Positions 11,840 through 22,954 of a stretch of 64,000 nucleotides of DNA are shown here, piece by piece. Made by a program: the position numbers and the translations under genes. Position 1 is the first letter of the stretch; every line of letters begins with the position of its first letter. The DNA comes from Brachionus plicatilis (taxonomy: Eukaryota; Rotifera; Eurotatoria; Ploima; Brachionidae): the NCBI GenBank assembly GCA_010279815.1, contig QEOQ01000350.1, forward strand, positions 1 through 64,000. The letters run 5' to 3'. The notes beneath the pieces were generated by a model. It ran no database searches. It worked only from the letters and a program-made list of their open reading frames with translations, and was not told where the DNA came from.

Positions 11840-13645
11840 TTAATTTTTAATTAGATTAACTAAGTCATCGGACGCATTGAACTTGAGCAAACAGCAGAGT
11901 TCTTGACATTTTGGAGGTTCCATTTGAAATGAAGGCGTTTGCTCCAGCTGATTGATTGCATAATTTGGCATGATCGGTGCCGGGTTTAGGAAAGGTTGGT
12001 CAAGCTCGAAATTGGTCTGAGTGACGAGTGGATCGAGTGCGGGCTGACTTGGAGCCGCAATCAACCGGTTCAGCTCTTCTTGGCTTAGATAAAATTGACT
12101 TGTCAGCGATTGATTGTTCAATTCTAGCTGATTGTTTTGCTGTAGTTTGAGCAACAGGTTGTAAAATGTTTCTTGATTTAAATTTTGGGTCGGCAGTGGA
12201 CTATCACTATTGATCGTGATTATTCCTTTGGAAGAGTCAAATGTAACTAGACTTCCCGTCGGATTTTCTTGTGGCAATAGATCAAGTTCCAAATTTTCCA
12301 AATTTAAATCGCTTAAATTCAGCTCGGGCACCATGCTAGAACTGGCCGAGTTGGACTGAAGACTTGCTTGAATGTAAATAACCTCATTTTCATCATTTGA
12401 ATTTTTCTTTTTTTTTTTGTTGTAAAAAAATAAAAATTAAAAAAAATGTCTAAGATTTTATTTATCACAGAGTTGTTTAAAAGTCACAAGTCTTAAGTCA
12501 AGTCAAAGTCAAGGCTTTGACTTGTTGGAAAAAATTTAAAAAGTACAACACTTTTGCGGTGTAATTTTGATCTTTTAAAGATTTAAGTTAAAACTAAATA
12601 TTTTTTAAATAAAAGTTATCGTTAAGTTAAATAAAAAATTCCTAAAATTCTTAATTACTTTATTTTTAAAAAAATATATGAAATGAAATAAGTATATGAA
12701 ATGAAAATATTTTTTATTTAATAATATTTTTTAATAAATAATTAATTTCTTTAAATAAATTAATAATAACTTTAAAGTTACAAAGTCAAGACTTGTACTT
12801 TTTAAATTTTTAAAGTCAAAGTCTTGACTTTGACTTTTTAATGACTTTTTGAGACTTTTTATTGTGACTTTTGTACAAGTCTGATTTATCATAAAAAAAG
12901 ATACTTTTTTTAGTATATTAAAATTATGCTGAGTCCTTAAATGATTGTTTAAGCTTGAGTTTGATTTGAACTTTTTGTCACAAGTCTTTTCTGAGCATTT
13001 GAACGGTCTAGTGTCTAGAACAAAAAATTAAAATTCAATTCAGATACTTTTATTTGGACGAAACTAACCATTATGGGTTGACAGGTGACTTTTGAGATGA
13101 TGGCTTACTGAAAATGCCTTGTTACAGTTACTAAATGAGCATCTTTGAATAAAAAATTTAATTTTTTAAATAATTTTTTTTTGCTTTATTAAATAAATTA
13201 AAAATTAATCTTTGTACCTGAATGGCTTTTCTCCCGAATGAATTCGGTGATGTTTTCGCAAGTCGCTTTGAGTCGTGAATTCTTTTGAGCATGTTTCACA
13301 TTTGAATGTATTTCCGTCGTGTATTCTTAAATGAGCCTTCAGTCTGAATAGGGTATTAAACTTTTTTGAACAGTTAATTTTTTTACATTCGTAAGGTTTT
13401 TCTTTGGTATGAACACGGCGATGCACCTTGAGAGCATATGATGACAAAAAACCTTTGTGACAGCTATTTTCGTCGCAATAAAATGAAAATTCACCTTTTT
13501 AAATTAAAATTGAGAATGAGCAATTTTGGAAGTCTGGCAAGTACCAACCGCGATGAGATTTTAGATGGGTCTTCAGATTGCCAGCAGTGGTGTAAGTGCG
13601 CGAGCAACCATCGAAGTTACATTTGAATTTTTTTTCAAAGTCCAT
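11840..13645 (-). CDS. MTF1: Metal-regulatory transcription factor 1
   Basis: Five exons (13549-13645, 13218-13494, 13069-13142, 12905-13014, 11840-12406) join in frame to 374 residues. There are six C2H2 zinc fingers in the MTF-1 order: [20 protein letters not shown], then [78 protein letters not shown] and [20 protein letters not shown]. The finger 1-2 linker is RGEFSF, matching the unusual RGEYTF linker of MTF-1, and it is split by intron 1. Fingers 2-3 are joined by HTKEKP. MTF-1 binds metal-response elements of metallothionein genes under zinc or cadmium load. The C-terminal exon is Q/N/L-rich and ends with a cysteine cluster (CQELCC), comparable in position to the metal-sensing cluster of other MTF-1 proteins. 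The protein is about half the human length. Intron 4 holds a MITE. Confidence 0.9.
12468..12883. mobile_element. hAT-type MITE in MTF-1 intron 4
   Basis: A 416-bp element flanked by a perfect 8-bp direct repeat ATTTATCA (12460-12467 and 12884-12891). Its ends are CAGAGTTGTTTAAAAGTCAC on the left and, inverted, CAGACTTGTACAAAAGTCAC on the right. CAG ends with 8-bp duplications are characteristic of the hAT superfamily. The arms consist of reiterated AAGTC/AAAGTC units (left) and GACTT units (right). There is no coding capacity. A relative with the same first 25 bp lies at 51161. Without the element the host intron would be about 74 bp. Confidence 0.9.
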
Positions 13646-14880
13646 ATTTTAAAAAAATTGAAAATTTTCTCTAATTAAAGCATTTGCTTAAACTATCCAA
13701 TTTAAGCCCTTAAAATGTTATGCAAATTTGTCTAAATTGCAAAATACAAATTATTATACTCAGTTTATATTTGCTGGTATTTTAGCTTTCTCATGCTAAA
13801 ATATAATTATTAAAAATTGGGTTGGGAAAAGCACCTAGGTGATCAAAGTATGAGTTGATATTTTTTATATTTTTGTTCTTTCAATTTTATAGATAAAAAT
13901 ATTTAGCTAGTATTTTTTATCTCAAATTTTTATCTTTGGTATAAATTAAGGTTCTAGATTTTAGAAATTTTTATGACTGTATAATATCAAGTGTGTATCT
14001 ACAAAGCAATCTTAAATTATAGATATTAATCTTGTTTATCTGAATTTTTTTAATCTAATAAAGCCACGTTTAGAAATTAATCTCAACAAAATTGATTGTT
14101 AGTGATTTTAAAAGAACATTTTTTAAAATATCATAGCTAGAACATGATTCATAAACATTGTAATCAAATGCCATCTGATAAGTTTGCTGTCAGTTAAATG
14201 AAGCGTTTAAAAAAAATTTACAATGATCATAAATTTTTATTTATGGTAAAATAGTTTGGAATGAATACAGTAACCAACAATTAGTTTATCATGCCAATGT
14301 TTGTTTACTAAGAAATTTTGAAGAAGACTTAATAAAAAGATTTACTGCAAAATGTTGAAAATTTTAAATTATTACATTTTCATATTTTTAGATTTTTTGT
14401 GCAATATATAATAGAATTTAAAAGAATCTTCATTTTGCCTATTAATCTGTAGCTATCATCGAATTTACAAAGATTCAGTAAATTTGGTGCATTTATATTC
14501 CAATCTTTAAGTCTTCAAAAAATTCTCAGTAAATAAATACATGCTTTTTGGCCATTTGACCATTTGGAATTATGTGCCAGGATGTTTGTTGGTGAAGTTC
14601 TATTTTTTTTAACAAACGGATTGACGGTCATCCTTCTCAGTTAAAAGGTTCATTTTATAATTATTTTAATAAATAGGTCCCAAATAAAATATATTTTTGA
14701 CTGTCGCATAGAAAAAAAAAGAAAAATTTTAATCATTTCTTAACTTTTTGGACAATTAAAAAAATTGAATAATTTAGATAGTCTTTGTCTAATTAGAATA
14801 ACAAATGAATGGAATGTCATTTCAATCAAAAATTATTTTAATTTCGATCTAAGAGGATAAAGAATTAAGACGAAAAAAAA
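13646..14880. other. Intergenic, probable 5' region of MTF-1
   Basis: AT-rich sequence with no recognised gene or repeat. It must contain the MTF-1 promoter on the minus strand, but I recognise no core element. Confidence 0.4.
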
Positions 14881-15300
14881 TTGTTTAAAAGTTATAATCT
14901 AAACTGTAGAATTAAATCCTTTGAACAAGATATTTCCTTTTTCGTTTATTATCTTGGCAAAGATATATACTTTATCAAAAACAACTCGTCTCAACTTCAG
15001 TTAGAATTGAAAAAGGGACTTGACTCTAGCGATGGTTTATCAGACTCCATCAAATTGTGTCTGAACAATATTAAGTCTACGATCCTTAAAAATCTCCTTA
15101 AAAACCTTATCAGGTCTTTCTGATTGAAGACTTGGTTTATTTCTTTTTGGTTCTCTGTTCACGATTTAGCATTCTTTGAAGAATCTTTTTTTCTGATATT
15201 TTTTTTATTTTTTTTTTTATTTTTTTTATTATGGTATCTTTAATTTTTTACTTCTCTTTAAAGGAGGTTAATTATTAATAAATAAAAAAAAATAAATAAA
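14881..15300 (+). mobile_element. Probable decayed retroelement fragment with A-rich tail
   Basis: An 80-codon open frame (14881-15123, opening with TTG, not ATG) has clearly more balanced base use than its surroundings, e.g. SSQLQLELKKGLDSSDGLSD. It is followed by T-rich sequence, a short hairpin-like motif (TCTTTAAAGGAGG) and an AATAAATAAA-type tail at 15270-15300. Frame, then hairpin, then A-rich tail resembles the 3' end of a 5'-truncated non-LTR element and recalls the tails at 62149 and 63394. I do not recognise the peptide, and an isolated exon of an unknown gene is the alternative. Confidence 0.35.
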
Positions 15301-15926
15301 TATAATCTAAACCCATTCTATGACAGTTAAAATCAAATTAAAGGCTATAAAATCAAGCATTTCTTAAATTTTTCGCAATACTGTGGAATTTGTGAGTTTT
15401 ATGTTGATAATTAATTAAAAATTGTTGTTCATATTGAAAAAATTTTCAAAATATATTATAAATTTGATCATTTTCTTTTTTTGATCTTCATCATTTTATT
15501 ATCAAAAAATACATCAATTCCATAATTTTAGTTATTTTAGATTGTTGTAGCGGTCACTTTAGCAGAATCAAAAATTGACTATTTTTTCAATATTAAAGAT
15601 TCGCCAAATTTTGTCAAATTTTATCATTAATCTCAATTAAAACAAACAATTGAAAATAAATCTCTATCAAAAATATTTAAAATTTAAAAATAAGAATATT
15701 TTATTCTAATAAAATGTATTTAAATAAAAAATTTGAAAATTTTATTCAAAATTTAGTAGAAAGAAAAAATAGTATCAATTGCATTAGAAATAAAAAAAAT
15801 AAGTTTTTTTTAATTGATAAAAGAAAATTTTCTTTTTAGATATCACAAAAATACAAAAACACTCAATGACTAAGTTGCTTTAAAAGCATTAAAAAAAAAA
15901 AAACAAATTAAAATAACTACAATTGA

Positions 15927-17448
15927 TCAATTGACCACAGCTTTATTTTTCTCAGTTAGCTGGGCCTGCATCATTTGTGCCTGCATTTTGGCCACCATTT
16001 CTTGCATTCTGCGCAATTCTTCCTCTTTTTCCTTCAAAATCTTGTCCTTATCCAGCGACATGATATCATCACAATTCGAATCATTCAAATCTTTCTCTCT
16101 TTTCGAGTCAAAATTAAAAAAGTTATTCAACAAAAAAAAATTAAACCAAATACTTGTAGCGTCTGCTGTTTTCGTGGGAGCCTAGCCGTTCAGATCTAAA
16201 ATTTTCGTAATGTACCTCATGAGTTACTTCTTGAAGATCCTGCATGTGGGTTCTTGGGTGTATTTTTAAAATATTTTTTTGTTAAATTAATTATTGATAA
16301 TATTTTACATTAACATCGATCTTAATTTCAAAAAATCGTTGTGTTCCACGTTCTCTACTTCAACTACTCCCCACGGGTACAGTCTTCCGCGCACTCTTCT
16401 TCCTCTCACTTCAATAGTCTGACTAGAACCAACTACCGCAAACGGAATGGCGTCCTTTTAAAAAATAAGTAAAAGCTAGACAAAAAATTTTTTTTTCCCA
16501 AAACCAACTTTTAATTGCTTATTCTGAGACTTGAACTCCTCATCTTCGTCAGAATCACAATCCGGAATTTTATAAATTTGTATGCTATTCTCATTTAGTT
16601 CTTTGATTATCTTTAATAAAAAAAAAATTTTTTTTATTTATTTTTTTTAATTGTAAATCAATTATGAGTACTCTGGTCTTCAAGCGCTTCACTTCATGCA
16701 TTGTCAAAGTGTCTGCTTTGGCAATTATTGGAACTATATTGACTTTATTCTGTAAAGCTCTCATGCATTCAATATCCAAAGGTTTAAGTCTTCAAAAAAA
16801 TTATAAAAATAATAAAAAAATTTTTTTTTTATTTTTTTTTATTTTTTTTAATACCCATGTCCCCAAGGAGCTATAAAGTAAAAGCAGCAATGAACTCTAT
16901 TGTCCGAAATGTTTCTTCTATTCAATCCGCTTTCATCATTAAGAAACCTTTCAAATTGGTCATCGATGTATTTTATAATTGATTTATAGCTTTTAAAAAT
17001 ATTTATTAATTTAAAAATAGCAGCAAAAAAGAGATTAATGAATACCAATCAGTTGCATCTACTGAATCGCCAAAGCCTGGCGTGTCAACTATGGTCAATC
17101 TGAGTTTGACACCGCGCTCCTCAATTTCAACTGTAGATGCTTCAATGTTGACTGTTTTTTTTATTTTCTCCGATGCATTCGGAATTGGCCGCTCCGGATA
17201 GAGATCAGTCAAAAACAAACTGTTTATCAAAGTTGATTTTCCAAGGCCAGACTCGCCCAAAACCATCAGAGTAAATTCAAAGCCTTTTTTCACAAATTTT
17301 CGATGAACTTGATTTGGCAAATTGGCAAAGCCCACATAGCTCTGGTTCGAGTCATTTGACTTGATTTTTTTCATAAATCAATTAAAGTTTTAATTTATTT
17401 TTGCACAGGACTTACGCCATTTGATGAGATAGATAACTTTCCGGTCAT
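15927..17448 (-). CDS. Septin, SEPT2 group
   Basis: Eight exons (17416-17448, 17046-17359, 16855-16989, 16672-16789, 16509-16610, 16309-16454, 16154-16252, 15927-16098) total 1119 bp, i.e. 372 residues. The septin GTPase domain has the P-loop GESGLGKST (near residue 50), DTPGFGD (G3) and AKAD (G4), followed by the septin-unique element [13 protein letters not shown]. The N-terminal [14 protein letters not shown] and LTDLYPER, and the C-terminal [20 protein letters not shown] coiled coil, place it in the SEPT2 subgroup (SEPT1/2/4/5; Drosophila Sep1). Septins form hetero-oligomeric filaments in cytokinesis, cell cortex and cilia base. Introns are 46-103 bp. The last intron lies just before the coiled coil, a natural place for C-terminal variation. 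Exon boundaries were chosen by GT..AG and by continuity with the conserved protein. Confidence 0.93.
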
Positions 17449-19843
17449 TTTACAAACTTAAAATGATTTTTTTTTTATTTTTTATCTATTTGGGATACAA
17501 GATAGTGTTTAGATATTGAGTTACAGGATTGGGTTTTTTAATTATGTTGAACACGGTTCAAATGAAATAGAAGATTGAACATTCTAAATTTAGATAAAAT
17601 CAATTGTTATTAACTGGCTTGGAACTTCATAATTTATGTCTGCTTGGAAAATGTTTGTTTTAGACTATTTTCTTCGAGAATCAACATTTAAATCTAAAGC
17701 TATTCGATTTTGGTCAATATAAACGATTTTGAATTTGTGGTGCTATTATAATTGTCTTGTAGCTTAAATCGTACCAAAACTAGTCAAATGTTAAATTTGA
17801 ATTTTTTAAGAATTTTGATAATTAATTTAAATTTTGATATAATTAATAATAAAGTTTTATTGATCATTTTTTTGCCACCAGAGAATGGCTATAAATTATT
17901 TTGTTTTTAAATAAATGATACTAGTATCTAAAATTAAATGACAATTAAACAATAAAAAAATTATAAAAGTATCCAATTTTTTATTAAAATACTTTTAAAT
18001 TATAAAAGCATCATAAAATTAAAAAAAAGATTAGAAAAAAATTAATTCACAAATTAACTCAAGAAAAAATTGCTAAAAATTGGTTTTTAAGATATAAATT
18101 AAATTTTTTTTAAAAGCACCGTATAGACTCTAGATTTTTTGAATTCGATTAATTCTTCGATTTGGTCATTAGTTTCTTGATAAACTGGAACTAGTATAGA
18201 AGTACATGATGTCACATTTTATTTAATTTTTTTAGTTCTTTCAATTTGAAGTAATTTTCGATTAGAAAATAATTTTAGACATAGAAGTAAATTTGTTAAT
18301 TTATTTGTTATCTGTGCCAAGCTAAAGCTTCTTCAAATTAAAAATAAAAAAAAATATTTTAAAATAAAATAATGATTTAAATTAAAATCAATTAAAATAA
18401 AATATAGAAAAAAATTATAAAAATAAATTGAAATGAGTTATCACAGGTGCTGCATGTTTAGGTAATGAACCTTTCAGGAACAAAAAATAAATGGTAAGGT
18501 AAACCCGCTTTCTATTCCAGTCTGAATACCAATGGAATAGAATAACTCAATCCTGCCCTGACATATCCCTCACTCAAATCAAAAGTCGATTCGAGACTGT
18601 AAGTAATTTGAGTTTTTTTAAGACCTCGTGAAGTAAATTATTGTATTTTAGTTTTATTAGGTTGTTTAGTAAGTTTTCTTTTAATATTAGTTTCTTAAAA
18701 AGAGATAAGACATGGGAAATTATAATCAAAAATAGATCCAACAAAAGAATTTTAAAAATTTCCTTAAGTTTTAAAATTTAGACCCCATCTTTTGTTTGAC
18801 AATATTTTTATTAAATTTAGTTGAATTTCAACATTCTTTAATTTTAATCGAAATTTAAGAAATTTGTTTTCTTTTTGTCTAATAATTTTATTTCTGTAAA
18901 TTCTTAGCTTAAAATCATTATTAATTTATTATTTATATATTAAGACCATCGAACACGACTTTTCAACTGATATGTTCTTTGAAAATACATTTTTTTCTCA
19001 GAAAAAGAATTATTTTTGATAAATAATAAGTAATAAGATAAATAAATTAGAAATTCAAAATGGGAGGAAAATTTTTAAGATATTTTAGAAAACAAGACTA
19101 AAAGGCTTTTATAAATCTTCCCGTTCTACGTCAGTGTAAATAGAAGAGTCAATTAATAAATGAAAAGAGATCTCACAATTTTGGGTTTTTAAATTATAAA
19201 ATTTTGTAATATTAGAATTTTAAATATTCTTTTTTATTTAAAGCAAATTTAATCAGAAACTTTATAAAAAATTAAAAATAATGCTCTGTGGACATTAATT
19301 ATAGTGGTATTATCACTAAAAAATTTTTTTCTGGAAAAAAGTGAATAATAAATTTTTTTATTAGGGCTGTATTAATAGCTTGATTCTTCTGTACAGATGT
19401 TAATGAATTTTTGTCTTAATGTCCTTGCTGTAATAATTCATCAATAAATAAATAAATATTTTTTTAATATTTATCTTTTTTTAGATGACTTTTTGTTATC
19501 TCAGATTTATTTTGATTTATAATTTAAAGCATGATAAAAAGAAAATTTTTTTTCAAATAAAATAAAAGCTTTTATTTGATCTACCAAGATTTATTGTCAA
19601 AAATATATTAATGCAAATTTTTGTCTGAAAAAATTTCATTAAAAATAGTTTGGTCGATTCAGATAATTTTTTACAAATTAAAATCAAAAAAAGTTAAAAA
19701 AAATGCAAAAAATATTTTTTTAAAGACAGAAAATTTTCATAAAATATTATTACTAAAATAGCATTTATATAGATGCATTAGTTTTTTAACATGTGCTTAA
19801 AAATCTTTTAGTAAATAAAAAAACTAAAATAAAGTTTTAAAAA
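17449..19843. other. Intergenic with two unexplained less AT-rich patches
   Basis: Mostly AT-rich and featureless. At 18303-18350 there is a segment (TTATCTGTGCCAAGCTAAAG...) related to one at 22088-22135. At about 18430-18605 there is a patch of mixed composition ending in ...GATTCGAGACTGTA; its mirror end would read TACAGTCTCG, like the TACAGT ends of the MITEs. No convincing protein is encoded. Confidence 0.4.
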
Positions 19844-21369
19844 ATGGATTTAAATGATAAACCCATTGATCTTTTGGTTGTTGATTCCTCAGTACTCATT
19901 CGCCGAGCTCCTCTAAAGGTAGTAAAAAAATTAATGTATTGTTAATTAATAAAATTTCTAAAAAGGATTTGGCTCAAATAGTTTATGCAGTTCCCGGTGT
20001 TGTTAATGAAATTCGTGACTCCGCAACTAGACAATATCTTCAGGTGTTACCCTTTGACTTTAAACTCAAAGATCCAATATCAGATTCAATAAAATTTGGT
20101 AATTTATTTTTCCTTTTTACCTTATTTTTTTTATATATGTTTTTTTAGTCACCGATTTTGCCAAAAAAACCGGGGATTATTCAAATTTGTCCGCAGTTGA
20201 TTTACAGCTTGTTGCTTTAACTTATCAGTTATGCAAAGAAAATTTATCTGAAGAACAATTCTCTGCTCTTAAACTTGTACCAACAAAAAATGTAGGCAAA
20301 ATACAAAAATTTTATTAAAAATATTTTTGTAAAATTTATTTACAGAATACAATCATTGATACAAGTCGACTGAAGCTTGACAAGTCCGTGAATATAGCTG
20401 GGTTTTATTTACCACCTAAACCTGAAAAAAATGAGACTCCAGAAAATGCTGATGATGTCAAAGAAACAACTCTTGAAAATGATGTACAAAATTTATCAAT
20501 TAAAGATTCACAACAAAATGATGAAAAGACTGAGGATTTAGATGAAAATCACAATGAGCAAGCTAATGGTGATTGTGATGGTGATGGTGATGGTGATGAT
20601 GATGATGATGATAGTGGATGGATTAACCCTTCTAATATTAAGCAAATAAAAAAAGATAACCAAGTTGATTCCGAGGAACAAGATGTCAAAGGTCTAAAGC
20701 TTAAAGTTGGCTGCATGACTGCCGATTTTGCTATGCAGGTAAATATGGTTTTTAGCTGTTTAGATTTTGGATAAGATTTAAAATTTTCTCAGAATGTTCT
20801 CATTCAAATAGGTATACCAGTTATTTCTGTTGATGGTTTGTTGATCAAAAAAGCTAGAAGCTACGTATTCAAATGTATTACATGTCACAAGTAATTTTTA
20901 AGTAAAAAAAAAATCTATTCAAAATTTAATTCAATTTTAAAAGAGTAACAACTGACATGAGCAAACAATTTTGCCCTCATTGTGGATACAAAACATTGGA
21001 CAGATATGTTGTCACGATTGATTCTGACGGTAATAAAGTTTTTAAGGGAAGACGAAAACCATTACCGACTAAAGGATTAAGAGTAAATCTAGCAATCAAA
21101 TGTTTAAATCTAGTCAATTAATTTTTTTCCAGTTTTCTTTGCCAATGCCCCATGGTGGAAAGCATCCAAATTACCCACAACTGTGTGAAGACCAACCAAT
21201 GGCTCAAAACTTGCCTCCAAAGAAAACATTGACTAAAAATAATCCTCTTGATCCTGACTACGTTTGCCAGTCATCACCCTTCGCTGTTAACGATGTATAC
21301 AGCAGAGCATCAACACTCGGCATTAGATCAGCTAATCAGAATCAAAAAAGATTTAGTAAAAGAAAATGA
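19844..21369 (+). CDS. NOB1: RNA-binding endonuclease NOB1
   Basis: Seven exons (19844-19918, 19966-20098, 20149-20291, 20346-20738, 20793-20890, 20944-21082, 21133-21369) total 1218 bp, i.e. 405 residues (human 412). NOB1 cleaves 20S pre-rRNA at site D to make the 18S rRNA 3' end in cytoplasmic pre-40S particles. The PIN domain shows VVDSSVLIRR (first acidic residue Asp14), NEIRDSATRQYL, and TGDYSNLSAVDLQLVALTYQ (third acidic site). A low-complexity acidic linker (DGDGDGDDDDDD) precedes SGWINPSNI, the family's G.WITPSNI. The zinc ribbon follows (CITCHK...CPHCGYKTL), then GRRKPLPTKGLR..LPMPHGGKH and a basic C-terminus. AATAAA is at 21383-21388. The acidic linker is coded by a GATGGT/GATGAT microsatellite and could vary in length. 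Confidence 0.95.
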
Positions 21370-22954
21370 TTATTTTTATAAAAATAAATTTTAAAAAAGT
21401 ATCTTAATTTTATTTAATTTCATATAAATTTGTGTAAAATTTAAAAGAATATTACGGCTAAAAAATGTGGAAAAACTACCAATAATAATAATATGAGATA
21501 CAAAAGGATCTTTTTTTTTTTGAGTGAGTGATCTAATAAAGTATTTTATAAAATAGTTTATTTCCGACTTATTTCTGACAACTGGACGAATATTCTTGGG
21601 CAGATTATAACTATTATCTTAATAAAATTCTAGTTAATTAAAAAAAAAAGAGAGTCGTGAACTTGCTAAAATCGGAACATAGGGTCCGGATCATGATTTC
21701 AATGGTAAATGAAGAATTTAAATAATTTTTGATAAAAATTTTAAATTACTGTTAAAAAATGGCTGACTAAAATCAGTACCCCAATTTTTGTATAAAATAC
21801 TCCAAATTTTAAATAGAAAACCCCAAAAATAACAATTATGCTTAAAAAAAATGAACACCTTTTCAATTAAAATATAAACAAATTTGTATTTTTGATCCTA
21901 TTTTTATTAAATGTATAAAAAAAAATTTTGATTGATAAGTTTGACACTTAATTTTTCTGTCACTTAAGTTTTTTTTTCTAAAAAAAAAATTTTTTATTAA
22001 ATATGTATTTGTTTATTAATTTGGTGCTTAATTGTTTAGACTAGTAATTCACTTTTTTTTATAACAGTTATTTATTTTATTTATTTGTTTATCTGTATCA
22101 AGCTAGTGCTCCTTCAGAATAAAAATATATTTAAAAATAAAAAAAAAATTAAAATATTATCAGTTAAAAAAGTTTTATTAAGACATTGTTTTTTTTATAT
22201 ATTTGTTCTTCTTTTTATTGGGTCAAAAATAGATAAACAACAGAAATCAACACCGCTAACACTACCTTGGACCGGTCCCAAGTCCTGATGAAAAAATGAG
22301 GAGGGCAAGGAGGCTTTCAAATTGATGACAAATAAAGATTTAAAAAAAAAATGATTTTTTTATTTTCCCCCCTATTATTTACGTAAAAACAATTCTTTTT
22401 TTAACAAAAATAAGATTTTTAACTTTTGCAACATTCTATACAATTTAATAAAAAAAAATTTCTAAATTAATTTTCCTAAATTTCATCTTTTTTTCTGATC
22501 AAGTCAAATTTATCACTTGTACTTTTTGGCTTTTTTCAACAAGTTCCATTCATTAATAGTGACTAATAAATAGCTCTGCATCAAGTATGCTAAAAATTTT
22601 ATCAGAATTTATTCCAAAAAAACTTAAAAAAATATTCATATTCCACACGAACCTAAAATTTTATACTTATTCGTTTCAATAGAATTAATCATTTTAAAAA
22701 TTTTTATTATTTTTTGAGTTTAGATTTCATTAAAGTTTTTCAAAATTATAAATTTTTTTGGCTAATAACCATAAACAAAATTTTTTTTTAATTTTTTTAA
22801 AACCAAATTGTAAAAATAGTAATGTTACATTTTAATATTTATTTTAATTTAAACAATACAATAATTTTTTTATTTATATTCGAAAAAGTTAAAAAAAAAA
22901 ATTAAAATAAATTCCGGTTTAATAATCAACATTAAATACTTTACTTTGCATAAT
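21370..22954. other. Intergenic with repeat fragments
   Basis: Two mixed-composition patches stand out: 21650-21715 (GTGAACTTGCTAAAATCGG and following) and 22230-22330 (ACCTTGGACCGGTCCCAAGTCC...GAGGAGGGCAAGGAGG). The second follows, at 22088-22135, a segment related to 18303-18350. They look like pieces of dispersed repeats; no complete element or gene is visible. Confidence 0.4.

Noticed and set aside
14881..15123. An independent 80-residue protein gene
   Set aside because: No ATG start, no recognisable homologue and a retroelement-like tail; reported as a probable repeat fragment instead.
18430..18605. A structured RNA gene (snRNA or spliced leader)
   Set aside because: No Sm site with flanking stems, no tRNA-like boxes and no match to an RNA family I know; kept only as an unexplained patch.
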